A model generated the notes under the pieces. It was not told the DNA's origin. It ran no database searches and saw only the letters and a list, made by a program, of their open reading frames with translations. From positions 1-12,301 of the forward strand of contig DIVX01000041.1 of the NCBI GenBank assembly GCA_002422505.1: a stretch of DNA of 12,301 nucleotides, written 5' to 3'. Of this stretch, positions 6,131 to 12,301 are shown one piece after another. Source of the stretch: Desulfovibrio sp. UBA6121. GTDB lineage: Bacteria > Desulfobacterota > Desulfovibrionia > Desulfovibrionales > Desulfovibrionaceae. Both the position numbers and the translations under genes were made by a program. How positions within the stretch are numbered: the stretch's first letter is position 1; every line of letters begins with the position of its first letter.

Positions 6131-7606
6131 CTATTTTCGGTTGAAGCGCACCAGGCTTCGCGCCCCGTCGTCCATGCCACGCGCGTCGATGCAATGGGTG
6201 GAGCAGCTGATGCAAGGGTCGTAGGCGCGCACCAGCATGGAGAGCTTGAGTTCCAGCTCCTTCTCGCTTGCGTGCGCCAGTTGGGGCACCAGGGCGTCCA
6301 GGTCTTTCTGGATGTTGCCGTGGTTCTGGTTGGTGGGAATGACGCAATCGGCCTGGAAGATGCGACCGGCGTCGTCGTATTCGTAGAAGTGGAACAGAAT
6401 GCCGCGCGGCACTTCCACCGCTCCGGTGCCGCGTCCGGCGGAGATGCTGGGCCGGGCCGGGGCTTCCTCGCGAATGCCGCGCGTGAGCAACTCGTCCACC
6501 TGGGTAATGGCTTCCTCGACGGTGTGCACACATTCCACAAGCTGGGCCACGGTGATGAGATAGGGGTTGGTGGCGCCCTTTTTAAGGCCCAGCTTCTTGG
6601 CGGCGGCCTTAGCCCGCGGCATGAGGAAATCGGCGTTCAGGTTGAAACGCGCCAAGGCGCCCACCATGTACGATTCGCCAACGTTCTTGGTCCACTTGGC
6701 TGTGGAGGTGGGAATGATGTACTCACGCGAGATGTTGCGGTACTGGCGCACGGGCCGTCTTTCATCCTTGGTGGAGCCGATTTCGCCCCAGTACATGGCG
6801 TATTCCGCCGGGGAAACAAGGCCCACGTACTCGGTCTCGCGCTCGAACTTGGGGAAGCGGTCCATGAGCCCGGCAAAGAAGTCCACGGCGAAGTCCAGGT
6901 TGGGCAACGTTTCCACCAACATGCCGCGCAGGGCGACGAGGTCCTCGGTGGCGGGGAACATGGTGAAGCCGCCGGGCGTCATGCGCTGGGGGTGCGTGGT
7001 GCGGCCGCAAATGATGCGGCTGAACTCGTTGGACACGCGGCGCGCGGCGATGAACTTGAGCACGGCGTCTTTGTGCGTGGCGGCCAAGGCCAGAATGGAA
7101 TCCACGCCCATGAGGTCGGGCAGGACGAGATAGGCGATGTGCAGCAGGTGGCTTTGCAGATTCTCCGCGTGCAGGGCCAGGCGGCGCAAAAGGTGCGTCT
7201 GCTCGCTCACGTTGATGTTCAGCGCGTCCTCGGTGGCCTGCAGGCTGGCCAATTGGTGGCCGATGGCGCAAATGCCGCAGATGCGCGACACGATGTGATG
7301 CACATCGGTGTAGTCGCGTCCCACGAGCATGGCCTCAAAGAAGCGCGGGGCCTCCGGCACCTCCCAGCGGCAGGTGGAAACGCTGCCGTCGGGTTCAACA
7401 TCAACAACGATGTTGCCATGGCCCTCCACGCGGGTCAGGTAGTGCACGCGGACCTTCTTGGGTCCGGGCGCGGCCTGCGCCGAGGTGGGAGGAACGGAGA
7501 CGGGCGTCGCCGGGGACTTGCCCTTCTTGGGCTGGCCGGAAGTTGCGGCGACGTTTTTTGCGGCAGCTTTCTGGGCGGCAGCGGGCTTTGCAGGCGTCTT
7601 GGCCAT
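6131..7606 (-). CDS. hydA: group 3b [NiFe]-hydrogenase large (alpha) subunit
   Basis: A 491-residue catalytic subunit. The two NiFe-binding motifs are present: RICGICAIGH at 108-117 (C110, C113) and DPCISCSTH at 463-471 (C465, C468). The conserved start of the fold, VRVHYLTRVEGHG, begins only at residue 52. The first 50 residues are an extra Ala/Lys/Pro-rich tail (31 of 50 positions) not expected in this family. A 20-residue tail follows H471, the usual cleavage point of the maturation protease. It should heterolytically split or form H2 in the cytoplasm, working with the delta subunit. AGGAG and AGAGG sites precede the ATG at 7606, and no later ATG lies before residue 93, so the extension appears real unless translation begins at an alternative codon. 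It is the last gene of a four-gene operon, 49 bases after delta; a 6-bp hairpin (7622-7639) lies in that gap. No maturation protease gene is in view. Confidence 0.95.
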   Translation of the reverse strand: MAKTPAKPAAAQKAAAKNVAATSGQPKKGKSPATPVSVPPTSAQAAPGPKKVRVHYLTRVEGHGNIVVDVEPDGSVSTCRWEVPEAPRFFEAMLVGRDYTDVHHIVSRICGICAIGHQLASLQATEDALNINVSEQTHLLRRLALHAENLQSHLLHIAYLVLPDLMGVDSILALAATHKDAVLKFIAARRVSNEFSRIICGRTTHPQRMTPGGFTMFPATEDLVALRGMLVETLPNLDFAVDFFAGLMDRFPKFERETEYVGLVSPAEYAMYWGEIGSTKDERRPVRQYRNISREYIIPTSTAKWTKNVGESYMVGALARFNLNADFLMPRAKAAAKKLGLKKGATNPYLITVAQLVECVHTVEEAITQVDELLTRGIREEAPARPSISAGRGTGAVEVPRGILFHFYEYDDAGRIFQADCVIPTNQNHGNIQKDLDALVPQLAHASEKELELKLSMLVRAYDPCISCSTHCIDARGMDDGARSLVRFNRK

Positions 7607-7655
7607 GATTCATCCTCTCCTCGGCCCGTGGGCGGGCCGCTGGCTATCGTCGATA

Positions 7656-8396
7656 CTAAAGGGCCGCTCCGGTGTCGCCCAGGAAGAAGCGCAACAGGTC
7701 CTGAATGGCCTTGCGGCTGGTGCCGGGCCGGTCCATGACGATGCGCGCGGCGTCGAGGTTGGCGCCGGGCACCAGGCCCCGGCAGCCCCAGCAGTGCGCG
7801 CCCTGGCTTATGCAGGCCGCCTTGCAGCCCGCGCGGGTAATGATGCCCAGGCACATGCGGCCCATTTCGTAGCGGCACACGTTCCCCGCCTGCTTGCACT
7901 CCACGCACACGGGGAAATCGGCAATCCAGGGCGTGCGGCCCTGGAGCAGCTCCTTGGTGATGCGCGCGAATTCCGTGGGATCGATGGGGCAGCCGGGAAT
8001 CTCGGCATCCACCTTGACCACGCTCTTGAGGGGGCGGGCGGCGTAGGTGGGGAACCAGCGCGCGCTTGCGCCGTACACTTCCTCGCGGTAAACGTTCTCC
8101 GCCAGGAAGTTCTTGAGGCAGTTGATGCCGCCGATGGCCGCGCAGGCGCCCAAGGCCACAAGCACCTTGGCGTTCTTGCGGATCTCCTTCAAGCGGACCT
8201 CGTCCTCCGGCCTGGTTATGGAGCCCTCGACAAAGGCCACGTCGTAGTCGTCGGAGTGGCCGGTGGCCACCTCGCGGAAGCTCACCACCTCCACGTGGGC
8301 CAAAATGTCGAGCAGGCGCTCCTCAAGGTTGGCTATCTGCAACTGGTCGCCCTCGCAGCCTGCGAAGTCGAAGAAGGCGATTCTCGGTTTGGCCAT
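7656..8396 (-). CDS. hydD: group 3b [NiFe]-hydrogenase small (delta) subunit
   Basis: A 246-residue electron-transfer subunit with 12 cysteines. The proximal cluster ligand set, by position, is C14, D17, C85 (ALGACAAIGG) and C136 (IPGCPID). The first motif reads AGCEGDQLQ, so aspartate stands where most [NiFe] small subunits have the second cysteine of CxxC. The C-terminal cysteines (C164, C167, C174, C182, C191, C195, C202, C205) are enough for two further clusters. There is no twin-arginine signal, consistent with a cytoplasmic enzyme. It passes electrons between the NiFe site in alpha and the FeS/flavin subunits. A purine-rich GGGGGA lies just before the ATG at 8396; the gene follows gamma by 24 bases. 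Confidence 0.94.
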   Translation of the reverse strand: MAKPRIAFFDFAGCEGDQLQIANLEERLLDILAHVEVVSFREVATGHSDDYDVAFVEGSITRPEDEVRLKEIRKNAKVLVALGACAAIGGINCLKNFLAENVYREEVYGASARWFPTYAARPLKSVVKVDAEIPGCPIDPTEFARITKELLQGRTPWIADFPVCVECKQAGNVCRYEMGRMCLGIITRAGCKAACISQGAHCWGCRGLVPGANLDAARIVMDRPGTSRKAIQDLLRFFLGDTGAAL

Positions 8397-8420
8397 GGTG
8401 TTCCCCCTTCCCGCCAGCGC

Positions 8421-9254
8421 CTAGATGGCTTCCTGGTAGGCCTCGATGTCCGTGTAGCAGAACACGGGGCCGTCGATGCAGGCATTGAGCTCGTTGATCT
8501 GGCAATGGCCGCACTTGCCCAGGCCGCACTTCATCTTGCGCTCCAGCGAAACAAAGATCTGGTCCGAGGCGATGCCCTTTTTGCGGCACTCGGCAATGAC
8601 GAAGCGGTACATGATCGGGGGCCCGACCATGGCCACGTAGGTGTTGGCGGGGTCAAGCTCGGCCTTGGGCAAAAGCGTGGTAATGACGCCCACGTTGCCC
8701 TTCCAGGTCTCGTCGGGCATGTCCACGGTCTCCAGCACTTCCACGTCGCCGCTCTTGGCCAGGTCGGCTATCTCATCGACGAAGATGCGCTCCTTGGGCT
8801 CGCGCGTGCCCACCAAGAGCACCATGCGGCCAAACTCGTCGCGGTGGCGCAGCTGGTAAAAAAGCAGCGAGCGCAAGGGGATGTACCCCAAGCCGCCCGC
8901 CACGATGAGCACGTCCTTGCCGACGAACTTCATGACCGGAAACGACGAGCCGTACGGTCCGCGCAGGCCCACCTTGGCGCCGGGCTCCAGGGCGTGCAGC
9001 GCGCCCGTAACCGCGCCTATGCGCCGCACGGCGATTTCGAAGGTGTTGTGCGTGCGCCGCGGCGGCGAACTGATGGAGAACGGGGCCTCGCCGATGCCGT
9101 ACACGGACAGGTTCACGAACTGGCCCGGCTTGTGCGCCAAGGGCTTGCCGTTGTCCTGCTCGAAGGTGAAGCGGGTGACGAAATCCGACAGCTTGGTCTT
9201 CTCCACCAGCGTAACCGGACGCGGCACGTACGGCGAGAAGGGTTTAGTGTTCAT
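8421..9254 (-). CDS. hydG: hydrogenase gamma subunit, FAD/NAD(P)-binding oxidoreductase
   Basis: A 277-residue protein of the ferredoxin-NADP reductase/PyrK-like family. The FAD domain (about 10-110) has APFSISS at 57-63 and GAVTGAL near 80-86. The nucleotide domain (about 112-235) has IVAGGLGYIPLRS at 117-129, GTREPKERI at 149-157 and GPPIMYRFV near 211-219. A C-terminal cysteine set C243-x4-C248-x2-C251-x14-C266 should bind a [2Fe-2S] cluster, as in PyrK. It is the site where electrons meet NAD(P). The start at 9254 is preferred: GGGAGGAG lies upstream inside the beta gene, and the ATG overlaps the beta stop by 11 bases, implying coupled translation. Longer in-frame starts run antiphase through beta and are rejected. 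NADH versus NADPH preference cannot be read from the sequence. Confidence 0.94.
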   Translation of the reverse strand: MNTKPFSPYVPRPVTLVEKTKLSDFVTRFTFEQDNGKPLAHKPGQFVNLSVYGIGEAPFSISSPPRRTHNTFEIAVRRIGAVTGALHALEPGAKVGLRGPYGSSFPVMKFVGKDVLIVAGGLGYIPLRSLLFYQLRHRDEFGRMVLLVGTREPKERIFVDEIADLAKSGDVEVLETVDMPDETWKGNVGVITTLLPKAELDPANTYVAMVGPPIMYRFVIAECRKKGIASDQIFVSLERKMKCGLGKCGHCQINELNACIDGPVFCYTDIEAYQEAI

Positions 9255-10290
9255 GCGCGGTCTCCTCCCAAAGTTCATTAAACACCTTGAGGGGATTGGC
9301 GATTCCTGCCGTGCAGGCGCGCACGCAGCGCCCGCAGCCCACGCAGCCCAGTTCCCCGATCTTGTCGTAAATATATTTGCCCTTGCGGAAGTACCTGTGC
9401 CGGTATCTGTCCTGTGCCTTGGGCCGGAAGTTGTGGTTGCCCGCCACCTTGGCGAAGCTTTCCAGCATGCAGCCGTCCCATTCGCGGTAGCGGATGCCCT
9501 GCTCCAGATGGTCGTCGGACTCCTCGCGGATGTCGAAACAGTAGCAGGTGGGGCACACCAGATTGCACGAGCCGCAGGCCAGGCACATTTGCGAATAGCG
9601 CCGCCACAGGGGCGAATCCCAGCACTTGGCGAGCAGGCGCGGGGTTTCCTCCCAGTTGTAGCGCAGGCCGCTTCTACGAGCCTTGAACAGAATACGCGCC
9701 TTGGCGCGACGCGCGCCTTCTTTGTCTCCCGCCGTGGAGGGCAAAAGCGGCCCGCCCATGGCAAGCAGTTCTTCTCCGCGCGCGGAACCGACCTCGACCG
9801 TGAAGGAGGCCGGGCCGATCTTGGTCCAGTACAGGTCGTAGCCGTGGGAGGCCGTGGCGGCCCCAACAGTGGCCCAGAAGGCCGAAGGGGAAACTGTGAG
9901 CGGCTCGTAGGCCATGATCACCGTGGCGGCGCGGCGGCGCACGTAGTTCTGGTCCGGCGCGCCAGATTCCAGCAACTGGTCCAGCTGGTTCACAGCCTTG
10001 ACGTCGTACGGGTGCACACCGAAAAGAATCTGCGCAGGGGCCTCGAACACGGGCGCGGCCTCGCAGGTCTTGCGGTTGAAGGTGATGAGCGTTTCGCGCG
10101 GGGGCAAAAGAAAACGTTTGGGCGAGTTGTACGCAACATCGAAGTCCCAGGCGATCTCAATTTCCTTCTTCCAGGGCACGAGATCGTAAAAGCCTTCGCG
10201 CAGTTTCGCCGGAACATACAGCGCATACTGTTCGCTCCATTTCTCGAACAATAAGGGCAGTTGTTCCTTGTACACGGTGTACGTCGTCAT
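9244..10290 (-). CDS. hydB: hydrogenase beta subunit, two [4Fe-4S] clusters (sulfhydrogenase HydB/AsrA type)
   Basis: A 348-residue iron-sulfur protein. The first ferredoxin-like motif is CLACGSCNLVCPTC (C236, C239, C242, C246) and the second CVGCGRCVRAC (C316, C319, C322, C326). The large N-terminal domain (1-225), with ILFGVHPYD near 88-96, is typical of the sulfhydrogenase beta / anaerobic sulfite reductase A family. In group 3b enzymes this subunit passes electrons between the delta and gamma subunits and has been tied to the sulfur-reductase side activity. It is the first gene of the operon; a clear GGAGGG (around 10293-10299) precedes the ATG. The order beta-gamma-delta-alpha is the same as in the Pyrococcus hydBGDA operon. 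Confidence 0.93.
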   Translation of the reverse strand: MTTYTVYKEQLPLLFEKWSEQYALYVPAKLREGFYDLVPWKKEIEIAWDFDVAYNSPKRFLLPPRETLITFNRKTCEAAPVFEAPAQILFGVHPYDVKAVNQLDQLLESGAPDQNYVRRRAATVIMAYEPLTVSPSAFWATVGAATASHGYDLYWTKIGPASFTVEVGSARGEELLAMGGPLLPSTAGDKEGARRAKARILFKARRSGLRYNWEETPRLLAKCWDSPLWRRYSQMCLACGSCNLVCPTCYCFDIREESDDHLEQGIRYREWDGCMLESFAKVAGNHNFRPKAQDRYRHRYFRKGKYIYDKIGELGCVGCGRCVRACTAGIANPLKVFNELWEETAHEH

Positions 10291-10345
10291 TGTTCCCTCC
10301 GGGAAGAGGATGGCTGTGTCTCTATTTCACTATTCCTTAGGGCAA

Positions 10346-10386
10346 TTTCCCAGGAAAGCGCAAGCCATGTTCCAAAATGCACATGG
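10346..10386 (-). promoter_or_regulatory. inverted repeats upstream of the hydrogenase operon
   Basis: The 105-base stretch between the argH terminator and hydB must hold the operon's control region. It contains CCATGT-N10-ACATGG (10365-10370 with 10381-10386), whose TGT-N10-ACA spacing is that of CRP/FNR-family sites although the half-sites are not consensus. It also has a compact TTTCC-CA-GGAAA palindrome (10346-10357). I could not pick out a convincing -35/-10 pair, and no GG-N10-GC sigma-54 signature fits. Confidence 0.35.
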
Positions 10387-10395
10387 TTTTTCAGG

Positions 10396-10426
10396 AAAAA
10401 AAAGGGGAAGCCCCCAGGCCTCCCCC
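10396..10426 (-). terminator. intrinsic terminator of argH
   Basis: Read on the minus strand, a 9-bp stem GGGGAGGCC / GGCTTCCCC (one G-U pair, short loop) is followed directly by eight T bases (the A run 10396-10403 on plus). It sits 30 bases after the argH stop and cleanly separates arginine biosynthesis from the hydrogenase operon. Confidence 0.92.
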
Positions 10427-10455
10427 TCTTCCCGTATTCGCAAATCGAATAAGCT

Positions 10456-11841
10456 TCAGCCCTGGCCAGCCAGCCAGGCCCGCAGCCCGGCCAACTGCGC
10501 GGCCACGGGCTCCGGCCCGGTGCCGCCGCAAAGGCTCCTGCGGCGCACAGCGGCTTCGTGCTCCAGCACGGCGAACACGTCCTGCTCCACAAGCGCCGAA
10601 AAGCCGCGCAGTTCCTCCAGCGACAAATCTTCCAGGCGCAGGCCCTTCTTCTCCGCCAGGGCCACAGCCGCGCCGGTGGCATGGTGCGCCTCGCGGAAGG
10701 GCAACCCCTTGGCGGCCAAGTAATCCGCCAGTTCCGTGGCGTTCAAGAAGCCCTTGTCCAGCGCCCTGCGCATGGCCTCGGTCCGGAACTCCAGCACGGC
10801 CAGCATGTCGGCCATGATGGACACCGAGGCGCTCACCGTCCGGTCCGCATCAAAAAAAGGCTCCTTGTCTTCCTGCATGTCGCGGTTATACGTCAGCGGC
10901 AGGCCCTTCATGATGGTCAACAGCGTGGTGAGCGCGCCATACACCCGGCCAGTCTTGCCGCGCATCAGTTCGCACACGTCCGGGTTCTTCTTCTGCGGCA
11001 TGATGCTCGAACCCGTGGAATAGGCATCCGGCAGCTTCACATAGCCGAAATTGGGGTTGGCCCAGAGGATGATCTCCTCGCAAAGCCTGCTCAAATGCAT
11101 CATGATGACGCTGCCGCAAAACAACGCCTCCAGGGCGTAGTCGCGGTCGCTCACCGCGTCCATGCTGTTGGCGAAGGTGGCCGGAAAGCCTACGGCCTGG
11201 GCCACCAGCTCCGGCTTGATGGGATGCGTGGTGCCCGCCAGGGCCGCAGCGCCCAAGGGAGAAACGCGCACACGCTTCAGGCAGTCCGCCAGGCGCTCGT
11301 GGTCCCGCTTGAACATCTGCGCATAGGCCAGCAGGTGCTGTGCCAGGCTTACGGGCTGGGCGGGCTGCAAATGCGTGCAGCCGGGCAGCAGGGTCTGCGC
11401 ATGCTCCTCGGCCCTGGCCGCCAGCACGCCCACCAGCCGCGCCAATTCCGCGCTCCACACGCCCAGCCGCGCCGCCACGTGTAGCCGGAAATCCAACCCC
11501 ACCTGATCGTTTCTGCTTCTGGCCGTGTGCAGCTTGCCGCCCACTGGGCCAACGAGCTCCGTCAACCTGCGTTCGATGTTCATATGCACGTCTTCCAGCT
11601 CGCGCTTCCACACGAACGCGCCGCCCTCAATCTCGGCCAGCACCTGCTCCAGGCCGCGCACAAGCTCCTCGGCCTCGGCAGGGCTGATGATACCCGTGGC
11701 CCCCAGCATTGCGGCATGGGCCTTGGAACCGGCAATGTCTTCCCTGTACAGCGCGCGGTCAAAGCTTTCCGACTGGGTGTACTCCTCCACCGACGCCGCG
11801 GCGGCCTCGGCGAAACGTCCGCCCCACATCTTCTTGGTCAT
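10456..11841 (-). CDS. argH: argininosuccinate lyase
   Basis: A 461-residue enzyme, the normal length for the family. It splits argininosuccinate into arginine and fumarate, the last step of arginine synthesis, as a cytoplasmic homotetramer. Seen here are the N-terminal MWGGRF, the conserved HTARSRNDQV at 105-114, GCTHLQPAQP with H157 at 154-163, and the fumarase/aspartase superfamily signature GSSIMPQKKN at 277-286, with the catalytic serine in the GSS loop. The start at 11841 is chosen for the family N-terminus and the GGGAGGG site just upstream; an in-frame extension to 11988 would read through the palindrome cluster and is not credible. argG lies upstream on the same strand. Confidence 0.97.
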   Translation of the reverse strand: MTKKMWGGRFAEAAAASVEEYTQSESFDRALYREDIAGSKAHAAMLGATGIISPAEAEELVRGLEQVLAEIEGGAFVWKRELEDVHMNIERRLTELVGPVGGKLHTARSRNDQVGLDFRLHVAARLGVWSAELARLVGVLAARAEEHAQTLLPGCTHLQPAQPVSLAQHLLAYAQMFKRDHERLADCLKRVRVSPLGAAALAGTTHPIKPELVAQAVGFPATFANSMDAVSDRDYALEALFCGSVIMMHLSRLCEEIILWANPNFGYVKLPDAYSTGSSIMPQKKNPDVCELMRGKTGRVYGALTTLLTIMKGLPLTYNRDMQEDKEPFFDADRTVSASVSIMADMLAVLEFRTEAMRRALDKGFLNATELADYLAAKGLPFREAHHATGAAVALAEKKGLRLEDLSLEELRGFSALVEQDVFAVLEHEAAVRRRSLCGGTGPEPVAAQLAGLRAWLAGQG

Positions 11842-11873
11842 GTCGTCGCCCTCCCGGCGTGTGCTGCTGTAAC

Positions 11874-11976
11874 GGGGTGAGGCTTCGCCTCCCCCCGGCC
11901 CCCCACCACCAAGGGACGAGTCCCTTGGAACCCATTGCCGCCGGGGGTCTGCGGCTACGCCGCAGCCCCCCGGCGG
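11874..11976. repeat. three hairpins in the argG-argH gap
   Basis: Part of the 225-base gap upstream of argH. The hairpins are GGGG(T)GAGGC-TTC-GCCTCCCCC (11874-11895, one bulge); CCAAGGGAC-GA-GTCCCTTGG (11909-11928, perfect 9-bp arms); and a long arm pair 11938-11955 with 11959-11976, 17 bp with one T/C mismatch around a TAC loop. They would be transcribed as part of an argG-argH message or an argH leader. No protein coding is evident. Confidence 0.75.
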
Positions 11977-12005
11977 AAAAAGGGTCAAGGGGGCGTGCCC
12001 CCTTG
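11977..12005 (-). terminator. terminator-like hairpin after argG
   Basis: On the minus strand, CAAGGGGGC-AC-GCCCCCTTG (9-bp perfect stem, 11986-12005) is followed by ACCC and then five T bases (11977-11981). It lies about 60 bases after the argG stop. The T run is short and displaced, so partial termination between argG and argH is the likely effect. The hairpin is also the first of three tandem palindromic units. Confidence 0.45.
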
Positions 12006-12062
12006 CAGGGGTCCAGGGGACAGCGTCCCCTGGCTGGGTCCAGGGGGCAGCGCCCCCGGTTC
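11982..12062. repeat. three tandem 27-base palindromic units
   Basis: Units 11982-12008, 12009-12035 and 12036-12062 each begin GGGTC(C/A)A and contain a hairpin with a 2-3-base centre (GT, AGC, AGC). Units two and three agree at 21 of 27 positions. Several differences are compensated across the stem (GGGGAC/GTCCCC against GGGGGC/GCCCCC), so pairing is kept while sequence drifts. A further copy begins at 6101 after the hydrogenase operon. Confidence 0.8.
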
Positions 12063-12066
12063 TTCT

Positions 12067-12301
12067 CTACTTGTCGGCCATGCGGCCCTTCAGGCGCAGG
12101 CCCACGAGCTTGATGAAGCCTGCGGCATCGGCCTGATTGTACACCTCGTCCTCCTCGAAGGTGGCGAGGTCCATGCGGTACAGCGAATAGGGCGACTTGC
12201 GGCCCACCGGGATGCAGTTGCCCTTGTACAGCTTGATGCGCACGGTGCCGGTGACCTTTTCCTGGGTCTTGTCGACCAGGGCCTGCAGGGCCTCGCGCTC
12301 G
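12067..12301 (-). CDS. argG: argininosuccinate synthase, C-terminal part (cut by window edge)
   Basis: The last 77 residues are present. They contain KVTGTVRIKLYKGNCIPVGR, then KSPYSLYRMDLATFEED, VYNQADAAGFIKLVGL, and end RMADK. This is the conserved C-terminal region of ArgG, which joins citrulline and aspartate with ATP to make argininosuccinate, the substrate of ArgH. The reading frame is open to the window edge. The stop at 12067-12069 is followed by the palindrome cluster and then argH on the same strand. Confidence 0.95.
   Translation of the reverse strand, partial: EREALQALVDKTQEKVTGTVRIKLYKGNCIPVGRKSPYSLYRMDLATFEEDEVYNQADAAGFIKLVGLRLKGRMADK

Noticed and set aside
7458..9281. A 607-codon plus-strand open frame opposite the hydrogenase genes
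   Set aside because: Antisense to the large, small and gamma subunits; shadow composition and no recognisable motif.
8421..9866. A longer version of the gamma subunit starting at 9866
   Set aside because: The extra 204 codons read the beta gene out of frame. The ATG at 9254 begins a family-like N-terminus and has its own ribosome binding site.
11842..11988. N-terminal extension of ArgH to 11988
   Set aside because: It translates the palindrome cluster and precedes the normal MTKKMWGGRF start, which has its own ribosome binding site.
11874..12062. CRISPR array
   Set aside because: The three units are directly adjacent with no spacers, are only partly alike, and no cas gene is present.

Overview
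The window reads as chromosomal DNA of a high-GC, sulfate-reducing deltaproteobacterium of the Desulfovibrio type. The strongest marker is the start of dsrC (dissimilatory sulfite reductase partner protein) at the left edge. A four-subunit group 3b [NiFe]-hydrogenase, a redox-active disulfide flavoprotein lacking the usual NADPH motif, and families of GC-rich palindromes in gaps between genes agree with this. I saw no tRNA, rRNA, CRISPR, insertion sequence, integrase or phage gene.

Layout. Region 1 (1-3472, minus strand) reads right to left: a CheY-like receiver, a secreted or membrane-anchored Tim44-like protein, a YcaO protein with C-terminal TPRs, and dsrC cut by the window edge. A strong hairpin lies between the Tim44-like gene and ycaO, so ycaO may be partly uncoupled from the two genes upstream. 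Region 2 (3552-5715, plus strand) diverges from it. It has a good sigma-70-like promoter, then a small one-helix membrane protein with a SHOCT-like tail, an HD-domain phosphohydrolase overlapping it by ATGA, and a thioredoxin-reductase-like flavoprotein. Region 3 (5716-6130) is a 415-base convergent gap without a gene, packed with perfect or near-perfect inverted repeats. Region 4 (6131-10290, minus strand) is a complete hydrogenase operon in the order beta (FeS), gamma (FAD/NAD(P)), delta (small), alpha (large), the hydBGDA order of the Pyrococcus sulfhydrogenase. Region 5 (10396-12301, minus strand) is arginine biosynthesis: the 3' end of argG, a 225-base gap with six palindromes, argH, and a clear intrinsic terminator that separates it from the hydrogenase.

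How the genes work together. The hydrogenase should couple H2 to NAD(P)(H) in the cytoplasm: NiFe site in alpha, FeS wire through delta and beta, flavin and pyridine nucleotide site in gamma. ArgG and ArgH catalyse the last two steps of arginine synthesis. DsrC is the sulfur-carrying partner of dissimilatory sulfite reductase. Its closeness to a YcaO enzyme, a family that activates backbone amides with ATP and in some members makes thioamides, is the most suggestive unexplained association here. The SHOCT-like/HD/flavoprotein cluster has no function I can name. Most other long open frames are antisense or frame-shifted shadows produced by high GC.
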